A stretch of 64,000 nt of DNA from Dasypus novemcinctus. Its lineage: Eukaryota > Chordata > Mammalia > Cingulata > Dasypodidae. Positions 45,912 through 58,028 of the stretch are shown here, piece after piece. The position numbers were made by a program, and so were the translations under genes. Position 1 is the first letter of the stretch; every line of letters begins with the position of its first letter. Under the pieces are notes generated by a model. It worked only from the letters and a program-made list of their open reading frames with translations, was not told where the DNA came from and ran no database searches. The stretch is taken from assembly GCF_030445035.2 (NCBI RefSeq), contig NC_080701.1:23962798-24026797 (forward strand). The letters run 5' to 3'.

Positions 45912-47739
45912 ATCATGTTTCTACTACTTGTTTAATAGGCTGATAAAAACAATAACAACAACAAAAAAAAGTTTCAGGGATAGAGGCTCTTCAATTTGCT
46001 AGTTAGAGAAACCACCTGAGACCCTAATATGGTGCCATAAATTCCAGCCTCTGGCAAGTAGTTTCTTGAAAAGAATGTATTGGGCACCTTTCATCATACA
46101 GAAGAAACAATATATTTTATTTTGAATGGACACTTGTTCTGGATTTGAACTTGCTTTTCTGCCTCTTTATTTCTATCATTAACATAATTTATGGATTTTT
46201 GATATTCTTTATACATGTTTTTTATAATCCACACTTTGTCTTTGACCAAGAAATTAATATATAATGAAAAAGAAAGTCCAAGGATTAATGTTTTGGGGAC
46301 ATCTCTCATTTTCCTTCATCATCCCAAAACCATGCACATGTTGGATGCTGGAAAGGCTTTTGAAGATTCTGTTGTGTGTTAGAAAGGAAGGTAAAACTGT
46401 GGAAATCACATATGTTTTGGAAAAACATTATATTGTGTTCTTTTTCTTCTGGCTAGAATATATCAGTGAACCAAGGATAGCACACAGAGATTCACATTAA
46501 TTGACATGATCCAAATTGGAAGTGGTTTCACAGTCAATCACTGAGTCTTATATTCTGAGAATATTCACTGATTCTTATACTACTGTCTTATACTTTATTT
46601 CTTTTATTTTTAATGTGTTTATCTTTGATCATGAAATATACATTTGAGTGTAGAATGTACTTTTTAAAAACAATTTTAAACCTATGTTGATGTTATCTTC
46701 TCTACAAAGACTTTCCTTTGCTTTGATTAGTCACTATAAATAAGACCTGTTTAAATTCAGTATTATGGGTTACGATTATTCACATCTCAGAGGAACTGAA
46801 GTTGGCTCCAGTTATTATAAGACATTGCCTTTACTCGGATTTCTCATTCCTCTTAAAATCTCCCCCCACCCACCACCCACCATGTTCCAATCCAAACTGA
46901 AGTTGCTGCTTTAGCAGGGTTCACACCACTGGCAATCCTGGGACCCCAAGTTTTCTCCCCACAGTTCTGATTGTATATTAAATCTGTGCTGAGCTTCCAG
47001 TAGCCTTTTTTAACTAGTAATTATAGATGTCTTATAAATTTATATCTCTAATCCATACTTTGTTTCTAATTTCCAAGGTCAAATGTGCTTTGATATCACA
47101 AAACCATCATAAACATGTACAAAATTGACCTCATGATCTATACATTCCAAATCCTCTCTTCCAGTGTTCCCTATTCCAGTGATCCCTGCCTAGATGGACT
47201 AACTGCCCAAAACCTAAAAAACATATCAACACTGACACCTTCTTATACTCACAGTAAAATGCATTACCTAATTATATAGCCCATGCATCTTAAATAGTTT
47301 TGAAGCATTTCATTTCTTTGTTTTTCTCTATACCCACCATAAACAGTCTAAACTAGAAAAACCTCTTGCCTGGATAATTTGAATATCAATCAGTCTATTT
47401 TGTATCTCTGTATGAACTTGCACATCTCCTTGGGTTTGTTTTAATATTCTATATTCTCCTTTGTTCTCTATGCTCCATCTTCTCTGACTTTCTTTAGTTC
47501 CTCATTTTCACAATCCCTTTCTTCCAGTCATTTTTGTATGTCAGATTTCTTTTGACTGCAACATTCTTTGCGCTGCTTTTTCACTAGTAAATGCTTCATT
47601 GTCTTTTAGCACCTTAGAGCTAACTCGTAACAACTTTCCTATCCTCGTTGCTTTTCCTTTCCATTTTCCCTCCATGACTGGATAAATTCTGTGTGCTAGA
47701 GGAGTTCACATGAAGTTGTGACAAGTGAAACTTTATGCA
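45912..47739. other. Unassigned region
   Basis: About 1.8 kb; AT-rich; no frame with a recognised motif. 46094-46500 has short open frames on both strands. Nothing assigned. Confidence 0.4.
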
Positions 47740-48260
47740 TGCTCATCAATTTTTTAGGGTAGGCAAGGAAGAAAAGCATTTATTGATAAATGAAAGAAAA
47801 GGAAAAAATTACACACCCCAGACATGGTTGCAACGTGCTACAGTGTGAGACTTGTGGGGGCCCCAGGGTAGCCTTTTTAAAGCCTTTCCTCTTCCAGTTT
47901 CCTAATATTGGCGAGGGGCCCCACTGTTGGTTGTTCTGATTGGTTGTCTTGTGATCCCCACCTGTGCTCTCAGGGGACCAAGGAGGACGCCTTTTGTTTG
48001 GTGCTTTCTGGAAACAATGGGAAAGCCAATTTGGTGTTATCCAGAGCTTCCTTTGCAGCCCAGGGTCTCAGCAGGGTCTTTTGTTTTTTTCTTAGTAGCT
48101 GCTTTCCCTTGTAGAGTTTCTGTGCAGGCACTCACAACCATGATCTCTGATGGGTCCAGCTGTAACTCAGTCTTTTTTCTTTCCCTATACTAACCTGCCT
48201 CATCTTCTCCCTCAGAGAACTTACAGCCTTATTCTTAAGAGGCATCTGTAGGGCAATGGT
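47740..48260 (-). mobile_element. ERV LTR-like segment, family 2, copy A
   Basis: 'acacaccccagacatggttg' and 'acagtgtgagacttgtgggg' match 59644-59700 ('acacaccccagacatgggtg', 'cagagtgagacg'), which is the LTR next to the gag-bearing ERV. G+C-rich U3-like sequence follows. Orientation is inferred from that ERV and from AATAAA on the minus strand near 47780. Ends are not defined. Confidence 0.5.
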
Positions 48261-48711
48261 CATTCTTCTGTAGCTCCTTCCTGTTAGTTAGGGGCATTGG
48301 TCCCTGCCTGATGGGGTATGAAACACTCTGGCTGTTCTAATGGCATAGAGGAAGGCTGGTCTGGCACGGTGGTTGGAACTGGATGAGATCCCCATAATGA
48401 CTAATACATTGTTCTGTAAGGAGTTGATTCAAGAAAATTGACATGTTCAATATCCCTCTGCATATGGTGTAGAATAGAAGATATATTATTATATTCATCA
48501 GATATATAGGTGCAGCACTTAATACTAATTAGTGCTATATAATCAATGCACAAATTCCTCTTTGAGTTGTAGCAAATAGAGCTAAGCTCCATATTTGCAA
48601 TACCATACATGTTTTCTCTCCATGGGAGCAGTTCTTAATGTTAATTTTGTTTGTTTATGTTCTACTCACACCACTCTGGTAATTATTTCTCCACTTGTAT
48701 GTCCTTCACAG
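48261..48711. other. Unassigned, upstream of candidate exon
   Basis: No repeat recognised. The last 30 bases are pyrimidine-rich and end in 'gtccttcacag', a good acceptor-like sequence. Confidence 0.35.
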
Positions 48712-48861
48712 TCAGCATGCTGGAGCAGTGTTGATCCTAATGAAAGTTTCCAGTATTTCACTCGCCTGGAGGATAGTATCCTTCGGCACTATGAAGAAGA
48801 GCCGGTCTGGAGGCTGTTTATTGCAAATCTGGCCATATTAAACCATTGCTGGGTGCTGCAG
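48712..48861 (+). CDS. Candidate single coding exon, product unknown
   Basis: A 150-bp block is open in one frame and bounded by splice-like sites: acceptor 'tatgtccttcacag' and 'ctgcag|gtgtcc' at the end. It is exactly 50 codons and symmetric (phase 0 at both ends if the frame is right). The peptide begins SACWSSVDPNESFQYFTRLE and ends LAILNHCWVLQ. It has few repeats, balanced composition, three Trp and two Cys, unlike retroelement or random AT-rich translations. The frame is also open upstream to 48595. I do not recognise the protein. No neighbouring exon was found within the window. It may be a real exon of a long gene, a lone relict exon or chance. The donor (GTGTCC) is weak. Confidence 0.35.
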
Positions 48862-49642
48862 GTGTCCAAAATACCAACATACTTTCCATCAATTTTAGGA
48901 TCATGTCCAGAGATGTGCAGATATTTATAGTTTTAGGTGGTATAGTGACCAACATAGTCAATAACTCAACTGGAGAGGCAAATGCAGGGTATTGGAGCTA
49001 GGTTTGAATGTACAAGGGAGTTTGACAATAAGTCTCTCTTAAGTTTTATATACTTTCTAAATACTTCCAATGCAATTTATAATATAGTAAATAAACTTAA
49101 CTAGTTTTAGTACTTTGCTTTTTTTTTCCTAACCCAAGTTGTTATTTTATTCAGAGATATATTAAAGGCAATTTGTTTTATGTATGTGAGAAAATGGTAA
49201 GACCCTTTTACTTCATAAAACATGACACATTTATTTTTAGGTTAAGAATGTGATTTATTACACTTTAACAGTATTTTCTCATTATAGGAAGAACTCACAT
49301 TTATGGTAGAAAATTTAGAACTTGTAGAGAAGAGAAGAAAAATTTAATATCAACCTCCCAAGAAAGATCATATTGTATTTTGATCCATCTTAATGCCTAA
49401 TTTCTCATTCTTCTTGGCAATCTTGGAACTTCTTGGAAATACTCCCTGACTATCCCTCTACCCAACTCTGTCTCTGGGGCTATTACCACACTGTAATTGG
49501 TTACACCTGATATTTCCATAGTCTTCCCACCACTTCATACAAAATCTCATGTGGTCTGGCAATCTCCCCATTACCTTATTATTATTATTATGTATTATTA
49601 TTTTTTAAAGATACATAGATCACACAAAATGTTGCATTAAAA
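48862..49642. other. Unassigned spacer
   Basis: AT-rich. Nothing recognised apart from a short ATT-rich run near 49577-49605. Confidence 0.4.
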
Positions 49643-49787
49643 AATGTAAGATGGGGAAGTGGCTGTGGCTCAATCAATTGGGCTCTCATCTACCATATGG
49701 AAGGCCTTGGGTTAGCGTACCAGGGCCTCCTTGTGAAGGCAAGCTGGCTCTGCACCCACAGAGAGCTGTCGCAGCAAGATAACACAA
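49643..49787 (+). mobile_element. DAS-like SINE, left part, split by a retroposon
   Basis: Head 'tggggaagtggctgtggctc', 'ctaccatatggaaggccttg', then 'gagagctgtcgcagcaagat'. It is interrupted at 49788 and resumes at 52536 ('caaagggagacaaag'). Confidence 0.8.
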
Positions 49788-52523
49788 TAGGCTTACAAGA
49801 AATCGGAGGGTGGAGGAAGGATGTGAGCCGATGTCTGCAGGGGTGGAATTTAAGACGAGATGGTGGTAAGTATGAACACAAAGAAGAGATAGAAGGGGGG
49901 CAAGGGGTTGCCTCTGGTTGGGGCTTTGCAGGTTTGAGGGTGGCTGGGGAGGGGTGGATGGGTAACATTGCCCAAAAGTGGGGGGAGGGAGGGGTGACAT
50001 ACGAACACAGGAGAAGGTCAGGTGTTGGTGGAGAGTAAAATGCCGAGAAAATCATATCAAAATATAATATAGAGGGTTACCTGTTTAGAATGCACGGAGG
50101 GGAGGGTCTGATGCAGGACGGGCTCCTGGGCAATGTATAAATGCTCATTCTGCCAGAGTGGGTGACACCATGGGGTAGAAACCCAAGTAGTGAGAGTGGG
50201 AGTGGACCCACATCCTGGGGAGGACTAATGCCATCAAATAGAGGGAACTATATCCCTCGAGAGAAAGGGTGGCTCCCAGGGCATTGGGGCAGCTGAGCAA
50301 GTTAGGCCCTGAACACTATTCCGTCTATCTCTGGAAGTGGCTCCTTGGGAAAGGGAGGTTGGCTGTCACTGTGGGCACCAAGGTGGAAGGGAAAATGGAC
50401 GTTAAATGTGTGGAACCAAGGTAAATGGGGGGTAAGAGAGGAGTTTCGTGAGAGTACACAAGGATGGATATAAAACATGTAATATTACACCATAACATAT
50501 AGGAGATGACAGACTGATAATGTAAACCATAATGTAAAACATAGGATAACTAAGAATGTAAAAAAATGCGTATCCTAAAGTATGCACCACAATGTAAGCA
50601 CAGATGTCACCTTTTTAGAAAGCTATTGTCTTAGACGCTGTACATCACGTTAAGTAAATATGATGTGAATAGGGTGTAAGGGTATCGCTGTGGAAGGGAA
50701 AAGGTTTTGTGGTGGATGTGTGGGAGTGCTGTATATTGCATACATGAATTGCTGTGGTCTAGGGCTCCTGTGAGGAGAAGCTCAATAATTAGGGGAAAAA
50801 AAAAAAAAAGAAAAAGATAGGATGTAGAATTTTTTCCAAGTCAACATGTATTCTTTATCTAACCTTTAAACCCATCGCTATATGCCATTCCCTAGTAAGG
50901 GACCCTGACATTATATTGGGCTTCAAATTTCGGGGAGTTCTGGATCACAGAGTGTTTCAACAATGGCAATGGAGGGATACTGGTATAGGATACCATTGAC
51001 AGGTGATATATGGCTGACAGGGAGCTGTACAGAACATATGTCCAGGGTGCATGGTAAAGTTTGGATATACTCATAGTGGCAACAATTAAAAACCACAGCA
51101 GGGGGGGTACTGGGTTCCTGGCCAGTGGTGCTCTGTTGTGGTCCCTAGGGGAGCAGCGACAGTCTCCCAGGTGCAGCGGCGGGGACCGGGAGGGAGTGAG
51201 GGTTCAACAGTGAGCCCCTGACGCTAATGACTATGCTTGTGAGCTGATAAGCCTAAAATAAGAACAAGGCCTAGAGCAGCATTGTGCCTGGGAATTTCCT
51301 CTTGTCAGCCTTCATGTTACTCAAATGTGGCCAGTCTCGAAGCCAAACTCAGCATGTAAATGCAATGCCTTCCCCCCAGCGTGGGACATGACACCCAGGG
51401 ATGAGCCTCCCTGGCACCGAGGGACCACTATCAACTACCAACTGATGATGCAACTGGAAAATGACCTTATACGGAAGGTTCAATGCAGATCAGCAGAATA
51501 TCCATGTCTACATAAAATAACATGACTTTAAAATGCTGTTTGACCTAAAGTAAGGGGGAAATGGAAAGGAGAAATGAGTTTATATGGCTACGAGTTTCTA
51601 AAAAAGAGTCTGGAGGCTGGCAGAAGGATTGCCCTCATGCACAACTGAGCAGAGTCAGAGAGACAGATAAAGCAGATACAACCCCCAGATATTGGTTCCT
51701 GTGAGGGCTAAAGAGACCCATGGGAGTTATGGTCATGGCCAATGGGGTTAACTACCAGGGCAGATGGCCCCTCTTTGGAAATGGTGTTTATGTGTGATGA
51801 ATCTGGACTCAGATGGGATCTCCCTTCATAAGACTTTCATGCTAATGTGCTGGAGGTGCAGTTAATGTTGGGGTTTAAGATATATTTAGGGGATTTGAAT
51901 CTCTGGACTGACAATGTGATAGCCAGGTCCTGAGCCTCAACAGACTCCAGCACCTACAATCTGATCTATTGGACTTACCACACTCAGCTAAGATGGAGTT
52001 GAAGAAGGACAACCACCACACCATGGAGCCTAGAGTGATTACAACTGAAAATGGGAGGATTGCATCCAGCATCCATGTGGAATCTGAGCCTCCTCTTGAC
52101 ATAGAGGTGCAATGGACACAACCAATCCAATATCCACATAGAAGAGGTGGCATTGGATTGGGAAAAGTGGACATGGTGGCTGATGGGTATGGGGAAAGGC
52201 AGGAAGAGATGAGAGGTGAAGGTGTCTTTGGGACATGGAGCTGCCCTGGATGGTGCTTCAGGGGCAATCATCGGACATTGTAAATCCTCACAGGGCCCAC
52301 TGGATGGAATGGAGGAGAGTATGGGCCATGATGTGGACCATTGACCATGAGGTGCAGAGGTGCCCAAAGATGTACTTACCAAATGCAATGGATGTGTCAT
52401 GATGATGGGAACGAGTGTTGCTGGGGGGGGGGGGGGGGGAAGAGGTGGGGTGGGGGGGGGGGGTGAATGGGACCTCATATATATATTTTTAATGTAATAT
52501 TATTACAAAGCCAATAAAAAAAA
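49788..52523 (+). mobile_element. 2.7-kb retroposed element without an open reading frame
   Basis: An insertion flanked by 12-bp repeats 'aagataacacaa' (49776-49787 and 52524-52535), ending in 'ccaataaaaaaaaaa'. It therefore used the LINE-1 type mechanism. It contains no ORF2 signature in any frame; the longest frames are unlike any known family. Near the 3' end are runs of 17 G (52423-52439) and 12 G (52452-52463), as seen in LINE-1 3'UTRs. Its last 560 bp recur at 45332-45899. It could be a LINE-1 with a very long 3'UTR, truncated before ORF2, or a non-autonomous retroposon. Confidence 0.75.
52423..52463 (+). repeat. G-run pair (17 G and 12 G)
   Basis: Two uninterrupted guanine tracts separated by a short purine-rich linker, with guanine-quadruplex potential. 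Located about 60 bp before the poly-A tail. Confidence 0.9.
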
Positions 52524-52535
52524 AAGATAACACAA

Positions 52536-52560
52536 CAAAGGGAGACAAAGTCCTTTGAGG
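52536..52560 (+). mobile_element. DAS-like SINE, right remnant
   Basis: Short continuation of the SINE interrupted at 49788; sequence 'caaagggagacaaagtcc' continues the '...cacaacaaa' body. Confidence 0.55.
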
Positions 52561-52574
52561 TGCAAAAGTGTTTA

Positions 52575-53036
52575 ACTTTGAAAAGGTCTCATTTATCTAT
52601 TTTCTCTTTTTTTTTTGCTCATGCTGTGGGTATAAGGGTTAAGAAACTACAGATCTTGAAAATGTTTCCTACCTTTTCTTCTAGGAGCTTTACACTTGTC
52701 ACTTTTATATTTAGTTCCTTGATCCCTTTTGAGCTCGTTTTTGTGCATAGTATGAGATAGGGATCTTCTTTCTTTCTTTTGGATATGGATATCTAGTTCT
52801 CCCAGCTCCATTTGCTGAACAGATGGTTCTGGCCCTCTGGGAGATCTTGACTGCCTTGTCAAAGATCACTTGACTTAGATATGAGGGTCTATTTCTGAGT
52901 TCAGTTTGGTTCCATTGATCAATAGGTCTATCTTTATGGCAGTAGCATGCTGTTTTTACAACTGGAGGTAAGTAATATGCTTTAAAGTCAGGAAGTGAGA
53001 ATCCTTCCTCCAACTTTGTTTTTCTTTCTTGTCTTT
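52575..53036 (-). mobile_element. LINE-1 ORF2 fragment
   Basis: Minus-strand ORF2 after the RT domain: the frame 53013-52711 gives [20 protein letters not shown] and [14 protein letters not shown], matching the ORF2 region with KTAWYWHKNR and DQWNR. It spans about 150 residues, with frameshifts near 52860 and elsewhere. Older than the retroposon nearby. Confidence 0.8.
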
Positions 53037-54499
53037 GTAGTTAAATCTCTTCTATGAAATCCCCTCACATGGTACGCTGAGGCAAATTCCTTGTCTGGGT
53101 TCCTGCTGTTTCTTTTTGTTGGAATATTTGACATTACTTTCAACAATGCTGCATTACCCAATCAGAAAACCAAGCAGGGATTAAAGAGCACCAGGAAATC
53201 ATATTATTTAATTCTTTGGTATGACCTAGAGTTCATAAACCTACCCTAAGTCATTTCACCCCACACCCTGGGATTATACTATAAATAATTAAGTTAGTTA
53301 TTCTTTTCATATTCTAACCTTTTCAAAAATCCTAAGGTCTTCTTATAAGGGTGGGACTTTATACAATGGCATAGTGCTGTATTGCTGCACTTAGATCTTA
53401 AACTTGAGAGGCTTCTTGGTGGAATAAGCAAGGAGTCATTTATTAATGAGAGGGAGATACACCTAATGTGTCTTTATTATGATGAAGATGATGACTGTGA
53501 TGGTGATGACAAATAGAAAAACCTAAATTTTATGATCCCTTCTGATCATTAAGAGCATTACCAGAGAAACAGCTTCATGCATGTGTAGTTTTATAGAAGA
53601 GCTCCACAGAATCACACATCACCCCCCCAGTAATTTGTGAATAATGTGCTGATGTAGTACATGTGGACACACAAGTGAGTAAACAAACGTTTTCTATTTT
53701 TTTTTTTTTTGCTTGGTTTTCTATGACCGAACATTGAAATGTGCTATTTAGGTTTCAACACATACTTCTGCCTAGCAGAGTTCAGTGTATGTGTACCTGA
53801 ACATAACATTAATGAAAACTGGCCAACCTAAATTTGCACTCTTACCCCATTCCAAAGCCTTTCAGTGTTAACAGGAAGACAGGAAGAAAAAAGGAAATTG
53901 ATTTCCCATTTGCAAATTCCCTTAACTTCGAAGAAAATGTTAAATTTAGCAGGTGAGAGGGTTTTGGGCGAGGGAAGGGTGACTTCACGCATCCCACTGA
54001 CCCTTGCGCTCTCCTCTTCTCATTGCCTTGTGTTCTGGTTCTTTCCTTTAGCTTCCCTGGTAACCCAGTCCCCTCCCTCCACCCCATAGGATTATGGAAC
54101 TTTTGAAATTATAACGGGCAAAATTTCTGTGCCCAGAATGAAAACTTTAAAAATTAAAAATTACTGATATAAAGTGTGTAAATCTACCTGTCTTATCTTT
54201 AGTAAATAAAACAAGCCAAACCAAACAGAAATCCTACAAAGTTGTGACTGTGCTCTGCTACCCAAGGGTTCTCCCCATATGTTTATTCTATCCTGGATTT
54301 GTGTTCCAATAGGTCATGAACATATTAAGAGCCACAACTGGAATCATATTATATTTTATGTCCACACACAAAAAACAAAAACACATAGATTAATAACAAA
54401 TGAGTTTAACGACTTAAGTATACTTTATATTTCTAGATGGCTTATGCCATTAAGATGAACACGAAGTGTGTAAGAAGAATGAGAAAATGGGAATAGCTC
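53037..54499. other. Unassigned region
   Basis: Mixed AT-rich sequence, no recognised repeat. 53820-54090 has open frames on both strands without motif. Base composition rises in G+C towards 54500. Confidence 0.4.
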
Positions 54500-55420
54500 C
54501 TGTTCTTGCCCTCCCCTTCCCTTTTTCCCCACCAGGTAGAGAGATCCAGGCCAGGTTTGCCTTGGACTCTGCCTCTGAACTTCGGCTGTGCAAATTGTAC
54601 CACTTTTCTCCCTCTCGGCTCCTTTCTCCTTTCCTCTAGCCTCGAAGTGTTGGTCTCCAGGATTTTTCTTTTCCTCTTTCAAGAAAGACTCTCACAGGAT
54701 CGCTTAGGTTTTCTCCGGATCCCGTATATCCCCAAAACTTATCTCCACTCACATACTTCCCCAAGAACGCAGCGCTTACGCCGACACCCGCGCACACACT
54801 GGCGCTTGCCTGGGCAGTTCCCTCCCGGGAGTCGTGCACACTCAGGCCAGATGAACTCCAGCCTCCGGGATTCTGCGACTTGAACACGGATCGCAGCTCT
54901 GAACACCCATGGTGTTTTTAAATTTTACTTTACTTTTCTATTCTCTCTCTCTCTTCTTCTCTCCCTCTCTCCCTCTCCCTCTCTTTCCCTCTCCCCCTCT
55001 CCCTCTCTCTCTCCCTCTCTTCCTCTCTCTACCCTCTTTCCCCCCCTCCCTTCTTCCCTTCCACCTCCTCTCTCTCGTTTTTATTGCAACTTGTAGGATC
55101 TGCGGCTTTCCTGACCAGCCCTAGTGGGCTTCCCAGGCTCCTCTGGCTCTTAGAAGTGTGCAGAGCGCCGCTGGGCTGCCCTGCTCGTCCCAGGCTGGAG
55201 AAAGGGGGTGACGGTGGGCAGGGAAAAGGAGAGCCTGGTGGCTCTGCTGGGCGCTCCGGCCACCGGGCTCTGCCCTCCGCCCTCAGTGCGTCCTGGACCG
55301 CCTGCCTGCCCGGGGAAGGTGAGCCAGTTTAGGCGGGTGACTCGGGTGGGGATTCGGCGAGGCCGGCGGACCCGGGGTTCCCCTAGGAGAGCCCAGAGCC
55401 CCCGCCCCTCTCCGTGGCAC
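54500..55420 (+). promoter_or_regulatory. CpG-rich block, candidate promoter region
   Basis: By contrast with the AT-rich surroundings, 54700-54900 and 55150-55400 are G+C-rich with many CpG (for example 'ccgacacccgcgcacac', 'gcgaggccggcggacc'). Between them lies a pyrimidine tract (54933-55078). A donor-like 'gggaag|gtgagcc' lies at 55318/55319 on the plus strand. No TATA box and no repeat identity recognised. It might be the promoter and first exon of an unannotated gene or lncRNA, or simply an unmethylated-type island. No coding gene could be identified. Confidence 0.45.
54933..55078 (+). repeat. CT-rich polypyrimidine tract
   Basis: About 145 bp almost entirely C and T ('ctctctctccctctctcc' and variants), one strand pure pyrimidine. 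Potential for triplex (H-DNA) formation. It has no coding meaning. Confidence 0.9.
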
Positions 55421-58028
55421 TGGGTCTCCAACATCTTGCGGAGCAGCCTGGGTGTGTTTTCAGACTCTTCTTGCCACCAAAATCTGCTTCTCTGGGGCTC
55501 TGTGAATGAAACCTGTGGGGAGAGAGAATCCTTTGACTGTGAGAGAGCAGAACTAAGAGAGCAAGGAGAGGCAGGAGCTATCCTTAGCAAGCTCAGATTA
55601 AATAAAAACCTCTGTGTTTTGCCAGAGAACTGGTAGGTGAATGAAAAACATTTTGCAGATATTGTAAAATACCACAATTGCCATACGGGGTGGAGCATTA
55701 CTTTATTATGGTTGCTCTCTCAACTCTAGAAATGAGTTTTACTTACACCAGAATTAACTCATTCATATAAATATAGGCTTTGGCCCCAAAGTGAAAGACC
55801 CCATATATCAAGTTAACAGTACAATGCATATTTATAAAGAGGGAGGCTTTGTCAATTCAGACCCTGCAGAAGTCTGGCAGGACTTTATTTTTACTTCTTT
55901 ACCATGATTATGTTAATTAATAGTTATTTTATTAAGTAGTACAGGAAAAAACAACTTTCTCTATTTCATGAAAACCTAAGATTCCCAATTGGAATGAAGA
56001 TTATCTTCCCCCTATCACCACTGTAATATGCAGATAGAGGTGGCCTCTGACAGGGTTTCCTGTTACAGAGTTACTTTTTTTAATCATCACCAACTGACAT
56101 TTGTGTTTAATATGGTGTTCCTGGAATTAGTCATTTGGAAACTTCAGTTTATTCAATGCCTTTAAAAACTTCATATAACAAACTACAAGTTAAGATGCTT
56201 TTGCAAACTTCCTATAACCAACCATAACCACATAGGCTAGTTACTTTTACCTTTAAATAAGCTTATTAAATTACAGTTAACAAATAATGAAATTTACTTT
56301 AACCATTTGAATCTTGTCTTACATTCCTCTTTCTGTTCTGTGAAAACTAGACATTTTACTTTAGGACATTTCTTCATTTCCTTCTTTAACTTAATTTCAC
56401 TAAACACAAACTTACAATTTCACCGTTTTCAAGATTTAATACATACAGTGCTAATTTACATTATCTATCCTATAAACCTAGTATGATTACACCAAGGCTA
56501 AATAAAATTGGAACTATTATAGTTTATGTAAGGAATGTTCTTTTTTCCTTCTTTCACAGGATGCTAAAACCTCTATTTTCTTTAATAGAATTCTAAAGTT
56601 GTGAATAACTTTGATTATTCACCTCACTGCCAGGTTCTGGAATATAATTGTTCAATTTGTTGTTGTTTTCTGTTTGTTTGTTTGTTTTTAGGCCAGTAAA
56701 AAGAATTTATTTGGGAAATGAATTGTTTAGAAATGGGAGAGAAGGATGGAAATATACACCAAGATTTGGTGTGGGCTCCTCTAGGCAGAGAGAACTCAAT
56801 GTGTCTTAATCATAAATTAGAAAAAACCTTTTCAGAGCTCTCAAGGTTTTTTTCTTTACTAACTGCAATTTGGTAATTGAATTGTTGATTATTCTCACTT
56901 TAAAGCTGTTAAAAGTTTTAAATTGGGGAATTACAGGACAAACTCTGACTCTTAATCCCCAGGGACAGTAGATAAAGATTTTAAACTAAATTTATATTTC
57001 CCTATCTTGCCCACCTGGCCCTTCATGCAGAGCCCTTGCAAAGAAAAGTAGGCCCTGGGCGGCAGGGTAGGTCAGGAAAATGAGGAAAAACTTTGTTTTT
57101 CCCTCTCTGGAAAGTTTCTATTTTCAGATTTCTATACAACCTTTCTATCCTACTCAGCTTCTCTAATTTGGGATCCAAGAATATTTATTTGCATATAAGT
57201 GCTCTTCAAATTTTTTTTTTAACAATTCGAATAGAGCTCTTTTAGAATTTTCCTTTGTTAATTTGCTCTTACCATCCAGATGCAGGAAAATATATCCTGA
57301 GCAAACAAGCAGACACAGAGTCAGATACAGAAACACAACTTGCTAATATGACTTATAATTTCCATTCTCTTACAAAATAAGTTGAACTGTAAAATAATAT
57401 TTTCAAAAGATCGCTTTGAAGGTCATTTCTAATTAATCTGCACTGTGGCCGTGCAGGTTTGCACAAGAATTTAATCCTTTTTAGTTACCGGCTTATAACC
57501 AAACTTCCCAATGCTTTAAAAACCTGCATTTTGCTTTACTTCACAGCTTGGCTTACTTCCATTTTTACTTCGACAGACCTTGGGTGAGGAGCATTAATGT
57601 CAGTATGTACTCACTGAGATAAAGTCTCAGGGAAAACTGATTTTTCTCAGGTTGCTGCTTTCAGGATCCTCAACCCTCGAGGTGGGAGGTCCCCCCTCCC
57701 CACTCCTCGCAAATAACAGGCGTCCAGCCGCCCCTGTCCAGGAAGAATGGACCTGCTTCCCCGGTCTTGAAGCAGGTCCTGCTGACTTGGACACTGGATT
57801 TGGGTGGCCCTGAGGTGTCAGGGTGCCTTTAAAGGGGGCAGCTAAAAGGTGAGCCTGTTTCTGAGCCCTGCGGCTGCCCCTCCTTACCTGCTTCCCCTGG
57901 TCTTGATCGTTGAAAACTGTGAAGGCTGTTTCTAAAAGGGAGTTCAGGGAAGTTTGGGGATGCAGGGAAAGTTTCTGCAGCTTCGTAAGGATATCCCAGT
58001 AAGACTAGCTAATAAAGTGAGTTCCTAG
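55421..58028. other. Unassigned region, possibly containing old LTR sequence
   Basis: About 2.6 kb without gene. 56690-56760 read on the minus strand ends an LTR-like stretch with AATAAA ('tcccaaataaattc'), but I could not define a repeat. The last 350 bp are G+C-rich. No exon recognised. Confidence 0.35.

Noticed and set aside
49690..50055. A 121-codon proline-rich minus-strand frame
   Set aside because: Antisense to the G-rich start of the retroposon and to SINE sequence; composition explains the prolines.
51984..52478. A 164-codon minus frame beginning with a polyproline run
   Set aside because: The prolines come from the G-runs of the retroposon 3' end; the rest is antisense retroposon.
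55287..55318. A 32-nt microexon between acceptor-like 'ccgccctcag' and donor-like 'gaaggtgagc'
   Set aside because: Such sites occur by chance in G+C-rich DNA and no flanking exon was found; only the donor is mentioned as weak support.
55150..55698. A 182-codon minus frame and a 142-codon plus frame (55208-55636)
   Set aside because: Both overlap in the G+C-rich block where stops are rare; no motif, and they are mutually antisense.
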